From DASVWZ01 sp963708575 (GTDB lineage Bacteria; Acidobacteriota; Terriglobia; Terriglobales; Acidobacteriaceae), in assembly GCA_963708575.1 (NCBI GenBank), contig CAVPTB010000007.1, forward strand, positions 2,356,001-2,420,000: a stretch of DNA of 64,000 bases. Reading direction: 5' to 3'. Below, one piece after another: positions 46,443 through 55,796 of this stretch. A program made the position numbers and the translations under genes. The notes beneath the pieces were generated by a model. That model was not told the DNA's origin. It saw only the letters and a program-made list of their open reading frames with translations, and did no database searches. The first letter of the stretch is position 1; each line of letters opens with the position of its first letter.

Positions 46443-47924
46443 TCAGTACCAGCCGATCGGAGCCTCGTTGAGGTTAATGTGCACTTGCTTGGTTTCGAGA
46501 TACTCTTCGATACCCCATGGACCGAGCTCGCGTCCGAAACCGGATTGCTTATATCCTCCCCATGGAGCTTCAACGTAAGTCGGCTGCATGTGATTGACCC
46601 ACACGATGCCCGCGCGAATCGCTTTCACGGCGCGGAACGCTTTGAAAATGTCGCGGGTCCAGACCGCGGCGGCGAGGCCATACGGAGAATCATTCGCAAT
46701 TTTGATGGCGTCTTTTTCGTCTTCGAAAGGAATCACCGTCGCCACTGGGCCGAAGATTTCTTCGCGGGCGATGCGAGCGCTATTATCGACGTCGTAGAAA
46801 ATTGTGGGTTCCAGATAGAAACCCTTCGCGAACTTCTCTGCCCTTCCGCCGCCGGTAGCCAGCTTGGCTTCTTTCTTGCCGATCTCCTGATACTGGCGGA
46901 TGCGGTCGTATTGATCTTTACTGACGACCGGGCCCATCTTGGTGTCGCGATCGAGGGGAGCCCCCAGCTTGATTTTCTTGGCCTTCTCGGCCATCGCGTC
47001 CACGAACTTTTTGTAGATGGACTTTTGCACCAGGATGCGGCTGCCGGCTGAACAGACCTCACCTTGATTGATAAAAACTCCGAAGAGAGCTCCGTCGATG
47101 GCTGCCTCGAAATCGGCGTCTGCGAAAAAGATGTTGGGCGACTTTCCGCCGAGTTCGAGCGTAACTCGCTTCACCGTGTCTGCAGCTTCCTTGACGATGA
47201 TTTTGCCGACGGAGGCGCTGCCCGTGAAGGCGATCTTGTTGACATCGGGATGTTTGACCAACGGCGATCCACAGCTTTCGCCGAAGCCCGTAATGACATT
47301 GACCACCCCAGGCGGCAGTCCCACTTCGTTGAACCAGTTCGCCATTTCGAGCGCGGTCAGCGGCGTCTGCTCGGCAGGCTTCAGGACGCAGGTACATCCG
47401 GCTGCCAGTGCAGGAGCAAGTTTCCACGCACCCATCAAGAGCGGATAGTTCCAAGGGATGATCTGGCCAGCGACACCGATGGGCTCTTTCAGCGTCAGAC
47501 TCATGGCGTTGTCGGGCACCGGATTTACAAACCCAAGAATCTTCGTCGCCAAGCCACCGTAATACTCGAAACATGTCGCCACGTCGTTGATGTCGAACTC
47601 CGCTTCGACGATGGGCTTGCCCGTGTTGCGGGCTTCGAGTTCGGCAAGAGCAGCAGCGTTCTGGCGGACTTTTTCTGCCAAACGGAACAGGACCCTTCCG
47701 CGGTCTTGCGCAGTGGTCGAGGCCCACGGGCCCTCTTCGAAGGCGGCTTTGGCTGCGGCTACCGCGCGGTCTACGTCTTCAGCATTGGCGTCGGGGACTT
47801 GGGCGATGACTTCTTCGCTGGATGGATCATATACAGGAAATGTCTTCTTGGATTTGCTGTCGACCCATTCTCCGTTCACGTACATCTGATAAGTGCGAAC
47901 TTCGGTTTTGATTCCACCTGGCAT
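46443..47924 (-). CDS. Aldehyde dehydrogenase, aminobutyraldehyde/betaine-aldehyde type
   Basis: The 493-residue enzyme has the NAD-dependent aldehyde dehydrogenase set: PWNYPLLMGAWKLAPALAAG, FTGSASVGK, the general-base Glu in VTLELGGKSPN and the catalytic Cys in NQGEVCSAGSR. The subtype resembles gamma-aminobutyraldehyde or betaine-aldehyde dehydrogenases (AmnA/PuuC-like). It would turn 4-aminobutanal, the product of amine oxidation, into GABA; this is inferred from the island. The start ATG 47924 has a GGAG site five bases away. The next gene upstream is the APC permease, 40 bases away, so they are likely co-transcribed. Confidence 0.9.
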   Translation of the reverse strand: MPGGIKTEVRTYQMYVNGEWVDSKSKKTFPVYDPSSEEVIAQVPDANAEDVDRAVAAAKAAFEEGPWASTTAQDRGRVLFRLAEKVRQNAAALAELEARNTGKPIVEAEFDINDVATCFEYYGGLATKILGFVNPVPDNAMSLTLKEPIGVAGQIIPWNYPLLMGAWKLAPALAAGCTCVLKPAEQTPLTALEMANWFNEVGLPPGVVNVITGFGESCGSPLVKHPDVNKIAFTGSASVGKIIVKEAADTVKRVTLELGGKSPNIFFADADFEAAIDGALFGVFINQGEVCSAGSRILVQKSIYKKFVDAMAEKAKKIKLGAPLDRDTKMGPVVSKDQYDRIRQYQEIGKKEAKLATGGGRAEKFAKGFYLEPTIFYDVDNSARIAREEIFGPVATVIPFEDEKDAIKIANDSPYGLAAAVWTRDIFKAFRAVKAIRAGIVWVNHMQPTYVEAPWGGYKQSGFGRELGPWGIEEYLETKQVHINLNEAPIGWY

Positions 47925-47963
47925 ATATGCTCCTACAACTCTATAAGTCGAAAACACGGACTT

Positions 47964-49400
47964 CTACATGGATCTTGCTACCGCAACGTCCTTAAGCTGA
48001 GCTGCATTGGTTGCTTTGCGCCTTCCGTATACAAAGAAGAAAAACACCGCCAGCGCGATGAAGAATGCTGTGAGCCCGACCATCTTGACTTCGTACAGCC
48101 AAACCGAAGTGATTTGCTTGGCGGGCGAAAAGGCCAAGACTATACCGAGAATCGTCGTTAACAGGCCACTGCCGCCGGAGAGAAGCAATACGCTTTTCCC
48201 GTAGCGACCTTTCTTTCCAGATTCGGTGAAGGCAAATTTAAGCAGCGCGGCAAAAACATAAACGAACGGCACCAGGTTCAAGACAACGGCTAACGACAAC
48301 ATCGTCTGGAACGCTTCCTGCACGCCGCCCGAAGCGGTGAAGTTAATGGCGCAAAGTATGAGCGATACCACGAACTGCACGATCAGCGCGGCATACGGCG
48401 TGGCGTACTTGGGATGTATGTTGCCCAGCCATGCGGGCATGTACGAATCGAGGCCGGCAACGAACGGGATTCTGGCCGAACCGCCCATCCATGCCGAACC
48501 GATCCCGGCAATCGAGAAACTCAGCATGATCGCGAAGGGCGCGACAATCCATCCCACGCCGACTTTGGTGGCCATGTGGCTGACAGCCTGAACGATGCCT
48601 TGCAACACGCTGATGTCATTCTTGCCAACCGCGACCAGCAGGGTCAACGTGGCTCCGATATAAAGGAGGCCGGAAAGGACCCCGCCCCAAGCCACCGCGA
48701 CCGGTAGGTCGCGTTTGGGATCGCGAATCTCGTCTCCCATGACTGAGGCCAGTTCTAATCCAATCAGGCCGAAACAAATCACGCCAAAGGAATTGAGAAC
48801 GAAGCGGGGATCGGCGGGGATGCGGAAATCGGCCGCGGTGATGGTTGTTCCGTAGCGAGCAAAAATCACCACGCCCAAGCCGATGAGTGTCGCCGCGGCG
48901 ATTGCCGTCCCGATGCCACCTAAGTTGTTAAGCCACTTGCCGACACTCAGACCGACGATATTCAGGATCGTCAGCAGCGCCAGCAACGCGACGGAGGCAC
49001 AGAGCGCAAACGTCTTGCTGTCCGCTAAACCAGCGTGGCCCGGACCGAGTGCGTACACCGAGACGCCGACGAAATAGAGCATCACCGTCGGGACGTACAG
49101 CATGTTGTTGGTCCAGTAGCACCAACCGGAGAGGAAGCCGTGAAAGTCTCCGAAGACCTCTTTGGCCCAGAGGTAAACACCGCCTTCGCCGGGATAGCGC
49201 TGGGCCAGCTCGATAACCGCGATGCCTTGCGGAAAGAAAAACAGAAGGAGGGAGATGATCCACAACCAGACGGTGACCCCGCCATTGGCCGCGATCGATG
49301 GGACCACGTTCAGGTTGAAAACGGCAACCACGAAGAGCAATACCAGGTCTCCGCGCCCAAGGACGCGTTTCAGGTGCGGCTGGTTGTGCTCTTCTCCCAT
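47964..49400 (-). CDS. APC family amino acid / polyamine permease
   Basis: A 478-residue protein with about twelve hydrophobic helices, beginning in DLVLLFVVAVFNLNVVPSIAANG. The APC-type GEGGVYLWAKEVFGDFHGF and ELASVMGDEIRDPKRDLP segments place it in the amino acid-polyamine-organocation superfamily, close to GABA or glutamate exchangers. It probably imports an amine or amino acid of the island pathway. It lies between two enzyme genes of the island in the same direction. Confidence 0.88.
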   Translation of the reverse strand: MGEEHNQPHLKRVLGRGDLVLLFVVAVFNLNVVPSIAANGGVTVWLWIISLLLFFFPQGIAVIELAQRYPGEGGVYLWAKEVFGDFHGFLSGWCYWTNNMLYVPTVMLYFVGVSVYALGPGHAGLADSKTFALCASVALLALLTILNIVGLSVGKWLNNLGGIGTAIAAATLIGLGVVIFARYGTTITAADFRIPADPRFVLNSFGVICFGLIGLELASVMGDEIRDPKRDLPVAVAWGGVLSGLLYIGATLTLLVAVGKNDISVLQGIVQAVSHMATKVGVGWIVAPFAIMLSFSIAGIGSAWMGGSARIPFVAGLDSYMPAWLGNIHPKYATPYAALIVQFVVSLILCAINFTASGGVQEAFQTMLSLAVVLNLVPFVYVFAALLKFAFTESGKKGRYGKSVLLLSGGSGLLTTILGIVLAFSPAKQITSVWLYEVKMVGLTAFFIALAVFFFFVYGRRKATNAAQLKDVAVARSM

Positions 49401-49471
49401 CGAGTTCTTTCCCGAAATTGTCGTTCCAAATAAAGCGAAGAATCTCTACCGTAACCAGAAGTCACACGGTA

Positions 49472-49499
49472 GGGATCCTTCGCTCCGCTCAGGATGACA
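49472..49499 (-). repeat. Dispersed intergenic repeat, inverted copy
   Basis: Reading on the minus strand gives TGTCATCCTGAGCGGAGCGA continuing to GGATCCC, the common short element. It sits in the gap between the permease and aminotransferase genes. Confidence 0.55.
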
Positions 49500-49527
49500 A
49501 CCAGTCGTCTTCCAAACTCTTGCGAAC

Positions 49528-50904
49528 CTAGTGAACCGCGACCGCCGGAGCCTCGCGCTCTTGTTGCGCTTTGGCTAATGCCGGTGCGATGTCTTCGAAA
49601 GCGGCGATGTGTTTGTCGATGTCGGCTTCCGTGTGTTGTACCGAGATCGTCCACTGCTCGTCCCACCAGTAGGGTTGCGGCATCACTCCACGATTCACCA
49701 TACCGAACCAATAGTGGCGCCACAGATCGACATCGATCGTCAACCAGTCACGGTAATTGATGATCTCCTTCGGATACAGCATCAGCGCGCCATTGGCCCC
49801 GGCGCTGGCGATATAACCCTGCAGGCCGACCTTGGCGATCGTCTTCCGATAGCCGTCGGTCAGTCTCTTTTCGAGCTTGTCGACGTGCGCGTAGTTCTCG
49901 CGGGTGAGCACATCCCGGAAAGTCGCAAGACCGGCAGCCATCGAAACCGGGTTCGTGTTATAGGTCCCGCCGTGGAAGACCTTGTGTTGCGAGATCAGGT
50001 CCATCACGTCTTTGTGCGCGCCAAATGCGGCCAGCGGCAAGCCGCCGCCAATCGATTTAGCCAGGCAAATCATGTCCGGCTTGACGCCAAAGTATTCGGA
50101 AGCTCCGCCCCAGCCGAGTTTTGCGCCAGTCTTCACTTCGTCGAAGATCAACAGAGCGCCGTTGCGAGTGCATATCTCGCGCAGACCTTCCAGGAAGCCT
50201 TTCTGCGGAATGCAGAGGCCCACGTTCATCATGATGGGCTCGAGGATGATGGCGGCAATCTGTCCGGGATTCTGCTTGAAGCGCAGTTCGACAGTGTTCA
50301 GATCGTTGAACGTGGCGACAACCACGTTACCGATCGAAGCTTTGGGGACACCCTGACCGCCCGGAACCGAGACCGGATCGTGAACGTCGCCGAACTCTGG
50401 GGCATGTGGCTTCACGCTGACCAACGCAGAGTCGTGCAGGCCATGATATCCACCTTCAAACTTGATGATCTTGTCGCGGCCCGTTGCGGCGCGGGCAAGA
50501 CGGATGGCGTGCATGGTGGCTTCGGTTCCGCTGTTGCCGAAGCGGCACATTTCGACCGGAAAGCGATCACAGATGACCTCGGCCAATTCCCATTCCATGT
50601 CGTGTGGCATGCCAAACATGGTGCCCGTGCTCAGGCGCTTCTCCACGGCTTTCATCACTGCAGGATGACAATGCCCTGCCATCAGCGCGCCAAAGCAGAG
50701 GTTGTGATCGATGTAGTCGTTGCCATCGAGATCGCGGAAGTGTGATCCCTGGCCTTCTTTCACGAAAATTGGATAGGGATCGTAGGCGCGGTAATTGCTG
50801 GCTACACCCAGCGGAATGCGCTTGAGATTGCGTTTGTGGGACTCGGCGGACTTCGGCGTCCGGCGCTCGAAGGTCGCCAGTTCTTTATCTAATTCGGGAT
50901 ACAT
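49528..50904 (-). CDS. Class III aminotransferase, glutamate-1-semialdehyde 2,1-aminomutase-like
   Basis: The 458-residue protein has the class III core: LCFGALMAGHCHPAVMKAV, RFGNSGTEATMHAIRLAR, EPIMMNVGLCIPQKGFLEG, IFDEVKTGAKLGWGG and the PLP lysine in CLAKSIGGGLPLAAFG. It resembles HemL by sequence but lacks a haem-gene context and is part of the amine island, so a transaminase for an amine or amino acid is more likely than tetrapyrrole synthesis. ATG 50904 has a GGAG ribosome site; an upstream extension to 51276 overlaps the receptor gene and is rejected. It is the first gene of the leftward metabolic arm after the receptor. Confidence 0.86.
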   Translation of the reverse strand: MYPELDKELATFERRTPKSAESHKRNLKRIPLGVASNYRAYDPYPIFVKEGQGSHFRDLDGNDYIDHNLCFGALMAGHCHPAVMKAVEKRLSTGTMFGMPHDMEWELAEVICDRFPVEMCRFGNSGTEATMHAIRLARAATGRDKIIKFEGGYHGLHDSALVSVKPHAPEFGDVHDPVSVPGGQGVPKASIGNVVVATFNDLNTVELRFKQNPGQIAAIILEPIMMNVGLCIPQKGFLEGLREICTRNGALLIFDEVKTGAKLGWGGASEYFGVKPDMICLAKSIGGGLPLAAFGAHKDVMDLISQHKVFHGGTYNTNPVSMAAGLATFRDVLTRENYAHVDKLEKRLTDGYRKTIAKVGLQGYIASAGANGALMLYPKEIINYRDWLTIDVDLWRHYWFGMVNRGVMPQPYWWDEQWTISVQHTEADIDKHIAAFEDIAPALAKAQQEREAPAVAVH

Positions 50905-50984
50905 CCGGATCTCCAGAGGACTCAGGCCGATTGTGCGGCCATTAGATTTATGCCCGGACGGCAGAAGCCGCCCGGGACTTCGGG

Positions 50985-53900
50985 CTAGAAGAAATATTTT
51001 AAAGCAAACTGCACCAGGCGCGGGGCTGCCGCCTGGGTAATTTGTCCGAACTGCGGCCCGTCGGAGAAGTTCCCGTCGGGGTTGGAGAAATTCGTGTGAT
51101 TGAAAATGTTGAAGAATTCGGCGCGGAATTGCAGATAACGAGACTCGCTGAACGGGATCTGCTTGTGCACCGAGAAATCCCATTCTTGCAGTCCCGGGCC
51201 GCAGCAAATGGTTCGCTGGGTACCGATGTTGAATTGCCCCAGCGGAGGATCCACGAAAGCCGAAGTATTGAACCAATATCCGCCGTTGTTTTTTGGATTC
51301 AACGTCTGGAACGGAGCGATACGTTGGGGCGCTTCCGTTCCGGCAAAGAACAAACTGTTGATCAGCTCAGTATCGTCCTGGGTTTGCAGGCGAATGGGGA
51401 AGCCACTCTGGAACTGAGTAATTCCACTCACGGCCCAGTTACTCAATAACTTGCCTTTGAACCCGTTGTACTTGGGAATGGGCAAGTCCCAGTAATAGCT
51501 GATCACAAAGCGTTGCGTGGAGTTAAACAGCGAAAGCCCGCGGCTGGCGGCGAAGTTGTAAGGGTTCAGAGTTTCTTCGAAGGTTGACCCTTCGTCGATT
51601 GAGCGGCTGAACGTGTACGAAGCCTGGAGTTGCAGCCCCTTGGAGAACCGCTTCTCCAGCATGGCTTCCAATGCGTTGTAATCGGAATTAGCGATGGTAT
51701 CTTCGGCGAAAATGCTGGTGAACACCGGAACTCCGTCGACGGGGCAGCCGGAGCCTGTGTACGGGTTGCAATTCGGAGACGAGTAGGGTCGAAGGCCAAC
51801 CAGATTCAATCCGTTAGGAGCAACCGAACCAATGGAAGTTCCCGCCGGGATGATGGTCGGACCGTTAGGCCCGTAGGGCACGTGGAATCCGCCGGCGGGC
51901 GCAACGGCGTTCGCAGGTATCACAAATTGAGCATCCTGACTGGTTGGAGCGCACGTCCCTGCACCTAGGACTGAATTGATATCCAAACACGTCTGCGGAT
52001 TCGACGGGTTGATATCGTGCGACGCCAACAGGCGATGCCCCTGCGATCCGACGTAGCCCACTTGCAACATCGTATTGTTCGCCAATTGGCGTTGCACGGT
52101 CAGGTTGTATTGCTCGGTGTACTGCGTCTTCAGGTGCGGCTGAAATTCTCCGTAGAGGAGGATTGGCCGAAAAATAGACAGGTCGACCGGGGTTCTCGGC
52201 TTCGGAGTAATTACGCCGGTATATGGGTTGGGAGAAACCGTCCCGTTCTGATTGATAAACGGCGTGTTGAAGAAGGGGTCGGATAGAAACGAACTTCCTC
52301 CAAATGGCGGTTCCGCGCCGAATTGAGCCAGCACCAATTGCTCGATCGGGTTGTAGAACATGCCCCAGCCCGTACGGATACTGGTCTTGCCGTTATCGCC
52401 GAACACCTTTCCCAGTAACCCGCTCTTGGCGTTCGGACTGTAAGCCAGACCGATGCGCGGCGCGAAAGCCTTGTAGTAAGTATCGGTCATGGCCGCCGGA
52501 ACACCAGGATCTCCGGGAACCAGCAGACCGGTCGGCGTTACCCCGGTGTTGGTGCAATTTGGGTTGGGTACCCCGTACCCCTGAAAATAGGTGACACTCG
52601 ACGGACTCAAAGTGCAGGGGTAGACGGTCGAATTCTGTCCCGGCCGGAACGTTTCGACGTGGCCGCTGACATCGGTCGGAATGGTATTCAGTTCCCACCG
52701 CAGCCCATAGTTCAGAGTAACGTTGGGACGAATCTTCCAGCTGTCCTGAATAAAAGGATAGACGGCGGTATCGCGTATCGCCTCGCTTTGTCCTGAGCCC
52801 TGCGAGTAAGAATCCGGCAGGCCCAGCAGCAGTGAAGCGTAGGTAGCTCCATCGTGGCTGGTGATGGCGTTCGGGCCGCTGCCATCGAACACGAATTCGC
52901 CGTTGACGTTGTAATAGTAGAACTGATCGAAGCGGGAGCGTCGCACGTCCGCGCCGAACTTGATGGTGTGGTTGCCCTTCACCCACGTGAGGTTATCTGA
53001 CCATTGGAAGGTGTTGCCGACCTGCGGCAACTGGCCTTCCCAGTTGTTCCCGAAAGATGCACCCCCCGAGACGTTTACGAAAGGCACGCCGGTTAGAGTC
53101 GACGGCAGTCCGGTGGTGATGCCGTACTGCGGGCTGGTTCCGTAGACCGAAGTGATTCCAGAGGAGTCCGACGTACCGGTAAAGCAATATGGCTGGGCCG
53201 CGGGCGAAGTGCAGGCCGAGTAGACTGATCCGTTGCTCTGCGGCTTCAGAAATCCCTTCTCACCTTCCCGCATGTAGGTAAAGCGGGCTTCGTTCACCAG
53301 AGCATTCGTGATGGTGTAGGTGTGGCTGAGGTTCCACTGCTGATAGCGTTGGTTGTCGAAGTTGCCGAACCCCGGCCACATTGGCTCCTGCACCTTGAAA
53401 AGTGTCATAGGGCTGGAAGTTGTAGATGTCAGTGAAGTAGTAATAACCGGTGAAACTCTGATGCTCGGTGATGCGGTGATCGAACCGAACCGTGAATTGA
53501 TTTTGATTATCGGTGCCGGTGGGAACCACCTGATATTGGTTGGCGCCTACATTGGCGGTGGGCACGAAGTTCAGCAGATTCTCAGCCACCGGATCCATAC
53601 ACTGCGTGGGAATGATGTTCGCGGGAAAGATAGAGGCCCAAGCAGCACCGGCAACGGGCATTGTGCCTCCCAACGTCGTGATCGCGCTGGTGCAGCCGGG
53701 ACGCCCGTTTAACACATCCGCCACCAACTGATCCTGCGAGTTGATGCCTCCTACAAACGGTCCATTATCCGTGAAATTACCCGTGCGCTCCTGGTTCGTC
53801 ATGACATTGACTTGCGGACCGGACTGGCCCTGACGAACCCGTCGCCCCTCATAGGACAGAAAGAAGAATGTCGTGTCCTTCTTTATAGGTCCGCCAAAAG

Positions 53901-54771
53901 TGCCCCCGAATTGGTTCTGGTTCAGCTGCGGCCTGGTGGTGTCGAAGTAGCCTTTCGAGTCCAGTACCGTGTTGCGGAAATACTCGTACACATCTCCATG
54001 AAAGTTATTCGTGCCAGACTTGGTGATGACGTTCACGACGGAGCCGGAATTCCGGCCATATTCAGCGTCGAAGGTGTTCGTGAGAACGCGGAATTCGGAA
54101 ACACTATCCGGAGTCGGCTGAATCGTGGGAAGGTTCACGAACTGGTCGTTGGCATCGCCACCGTTCACACTGAAGTTGTTAGCGCGAGTACGTCCGCCGT
54201 TCACCGAGACGGAGCCGACGTCGTCCGAACCGAAGAACAGGCTGCCGCTACTTCCTAGCTGCGATTGAACTCCCGGCTGCAACTGAAGGAACTGATAGGT
54301 ATCTCGTGTATTGAGAGGCAGATCGTTAATCGACCGCTCATTGATGACGGCACCCAATTGAGTGCTGGTCGTATCAACCTGGGAAGCTTCGGAGGTGACC
54401 TCAACAACTTCCTGGGCAGCGCCAATTTCCAGGGTCTGGTTGATGGTCAGCACCTGGTTGACGTTGACGGTAATTCCCTTCTGAACGCTCTTCTTAAATC
54501 CGGTGAGTCCAAATTCGAGTTCGTATTCCCCCGGCTGAACCTCTACGACGCTGTAATCTCCGCTGGCGTTGGTGGTGGCATCTCGGGCCACGCCGGTAGC
54601 GGTGTTTGTCAGGGTTATTTTTACGCCGGAAAGAACAGCTCCGGTGGGGTCAGCGACGCGGCCAAGGATTCTACCTCCGGTACTTTGGGCAAAGGAAATG
54701 TTCAGGGAAACGGCGAGTATTCCAAGAACAGACCAACCGAACCACCGCGCACGCCTGAGAGACGGGTACAT
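50985..54771 (-). CDS. TonB-dependent receptor, Oar-like, one frameshift
   Basis: Two frames overlap and together encode about 1,261 residues: a signal peptide (FGWSVLGILAVSLNISFAQ), a CarboxypepD-regulatory-like domain (GRILGRVADPTGAVLSGVKI), a plug with SVNGGRTRANNFSVNGGDAN and a long beta-barrel ending in NFSNPDGNFSDG and ALKYFF. The N-terminal frame runs 54771-53260; the C-terminal frame begins at 53408. One extra G in the G4 run (C4 on the given strand, 53370-53373) explains the break: GANVAG then FGNFDNQRYQQWNLSH. The C-terminal aromatic residue fits an outer-membrane porin-type barrel. It lies at the head of the leftward island arm, so an amine or peptide substrate is possible but unproven. 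Oar-like receptors are expanded in Acidobacteriota. Confidence 0.88.
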
Positions 54772-54816
54772 TGAAGGGCTCCTCCCGATTGCCGTTTCAA
54801 TTCAAAATTAGACCGG

Positions 54817-54855
54817 TTGCGCCAAAAGAAAACCTTGCTATAATCGCGCAAGGTT
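54817..54855 (+). promoter_or_regulatory. Sigma-70 promoter with 25-bp palindrome over the -10 box
   Basis: TTGCGC (54817-54822) and TATAAT (54839-54844) are 16 bases apart and point to the regulator gene. The -10 lies inside a perfect dyad, AACCTTGC-N9-GCAAGGTT (54831-54855). A second, contiguous half-site pair CAAGGCCTTG is at 54899-54908. This is a likely autoregulatory operator; binding by the adjacent regulator is inference. Confidence 0.6.
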
Positions 54856-54930
54856 AGAGAACCTGCCGCGGGCTGTCAAGCAAAAAATCGTGCTGTTGCA
54901 AGGCCTTGAAGGAAGACCGAGAGCGCCAAC

Positions 54931-55737
54931 TTGCGCATGAAGCCGATTGATCCTAAACCGGGCTTGAAGATTGGCGAGGTCGCCAGATTGGTCGGAGTTT
55001 CTCCCTCGGTCATCCGCTCTTGGGAAAGCCTGGGCATGACCCGCCCGCAACGTACTGCCAGCAAGTATCGGCTCTACTCTACGGAAGATATAAAGCTGCT
55101 GAAGCGTGCGCGCTTTCTGCGAAAAGTGCGCGGCATGAATGCCCCCGCCATCGTCCAACTGCTGAAGCGCGAGGGCCTGGTCCACTCCAAGCCTCTTGCT
55201 GGGGGCGGTCAGATTGGCTCTCACCTCCGCCGGCTTCGCACTCAGCGCGGACTCTCGCTCTCCGACGTCGCGCGCTCGGTGAAAATCTCGCTCGGCTTTC
55301 TCAGCGCGATCGAGCGCTCGCACATGAGCGCGTCCGTCAGCACCCTGCGCAAGCTGGCCCGTTTTTACAAGACCAATATCCTTGATTTTTTCGAGCCATC
55401 GGAATCCAATGGGCGGCTGGTCTCTCCCCAACATCGCAAAGTGCTCGAGGCCGGCCCGGGAGTTCGCATGGAGTTGCTCGCGTGGGGCAACGCGGTCATG
55501 GAGCCACATTTGTTCCGGATCGCCCCCAAAGCGGGCAGCGGTGAGTCTTACACCCACGAAGGCGAAGAATTTCTGTTCGTTTTGCGAGGAGAACTTGAGA
55601 TTTCCGTACAAGACGAGCACTACCGGTTGAAACCGGGAGACAGTTTTTATTTTGAAAGCGCTACGCCCCACAGCTGGTCAAATCCTGGCAGTTCGGAAAC
55701 TCAGGTGTTGTGGGTGAATACGCCGCCAACATTCTGA
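54931..55737 (+). CDS. MerR-XRE-cupin triple-domain regulator
   Basis: Three domains lie in one 268-residue protein: a MerR-type winged HTH (residues 11-82, LKIGEVARLVGVSPSVIRSW), an XRE-type HTH (93-152, LRRLRTQRGLSLSDVARSVK) and a C-terminal cupin (about 168-268, with His209, Glu213 and His247). XRE-cupin regulators such as PuuR repress putrescine-use genes; the extra MerR HTH on the N-terminus is unusual. It diverges from the receptor and heads the Pot operon, so it probably senses an amine or its aldehyde. ATG 54931 or 54937 could be used. It lies 59 bases before potD. Confidence 0.88.
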   Translation: MRMKPIDPKPGLKIGEVARLVGVSPSVIRSWESLGMTRPQRTASKYRLYSTEDIKLLKRARFLRKVRGMNAPAIVQLLKREGLVHSKPLAGGGQIGSHLRRLRTQRGLSLSDVARSVKISLGFLSAIERSHMSASVSTLRKLARFYKTNILDFFEPSESNGRLVSPQHRKVLEAGPGVRMELLAWGNAVMEPHLFRIAPKAGSGESYTHEGEEFLFVLRGELEISVQDEHYRLKPGDSFYFESATPHSWSNPGSSETQVLWVNTPPTF

Positions 55738-55796
55738 CCCGGAAAGCGGAATTGGTAGGCGAAGACAAGTAACGATTGGCTCGGAGGCAAAGACAC

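Noticed and set aside
47064..48161. 365-residue plus-strand frame opposite the aldehyde dehydrogenase
   Set aside because: Shadow of the dehydrogenase and the permease end.
49609..50745. 378-residue plus-strand frame opposite the GSA-like aminotransferase
   Set aside because: The minus-strand gene has all class III motifs; this is its shadow.
50905..51276. N-terminal extension of the GSA-like aminotransferase
   Set aside because: It overlaps the end of the receptor gene, and ATG 50904 has a good ribosome site and family N-terminus.
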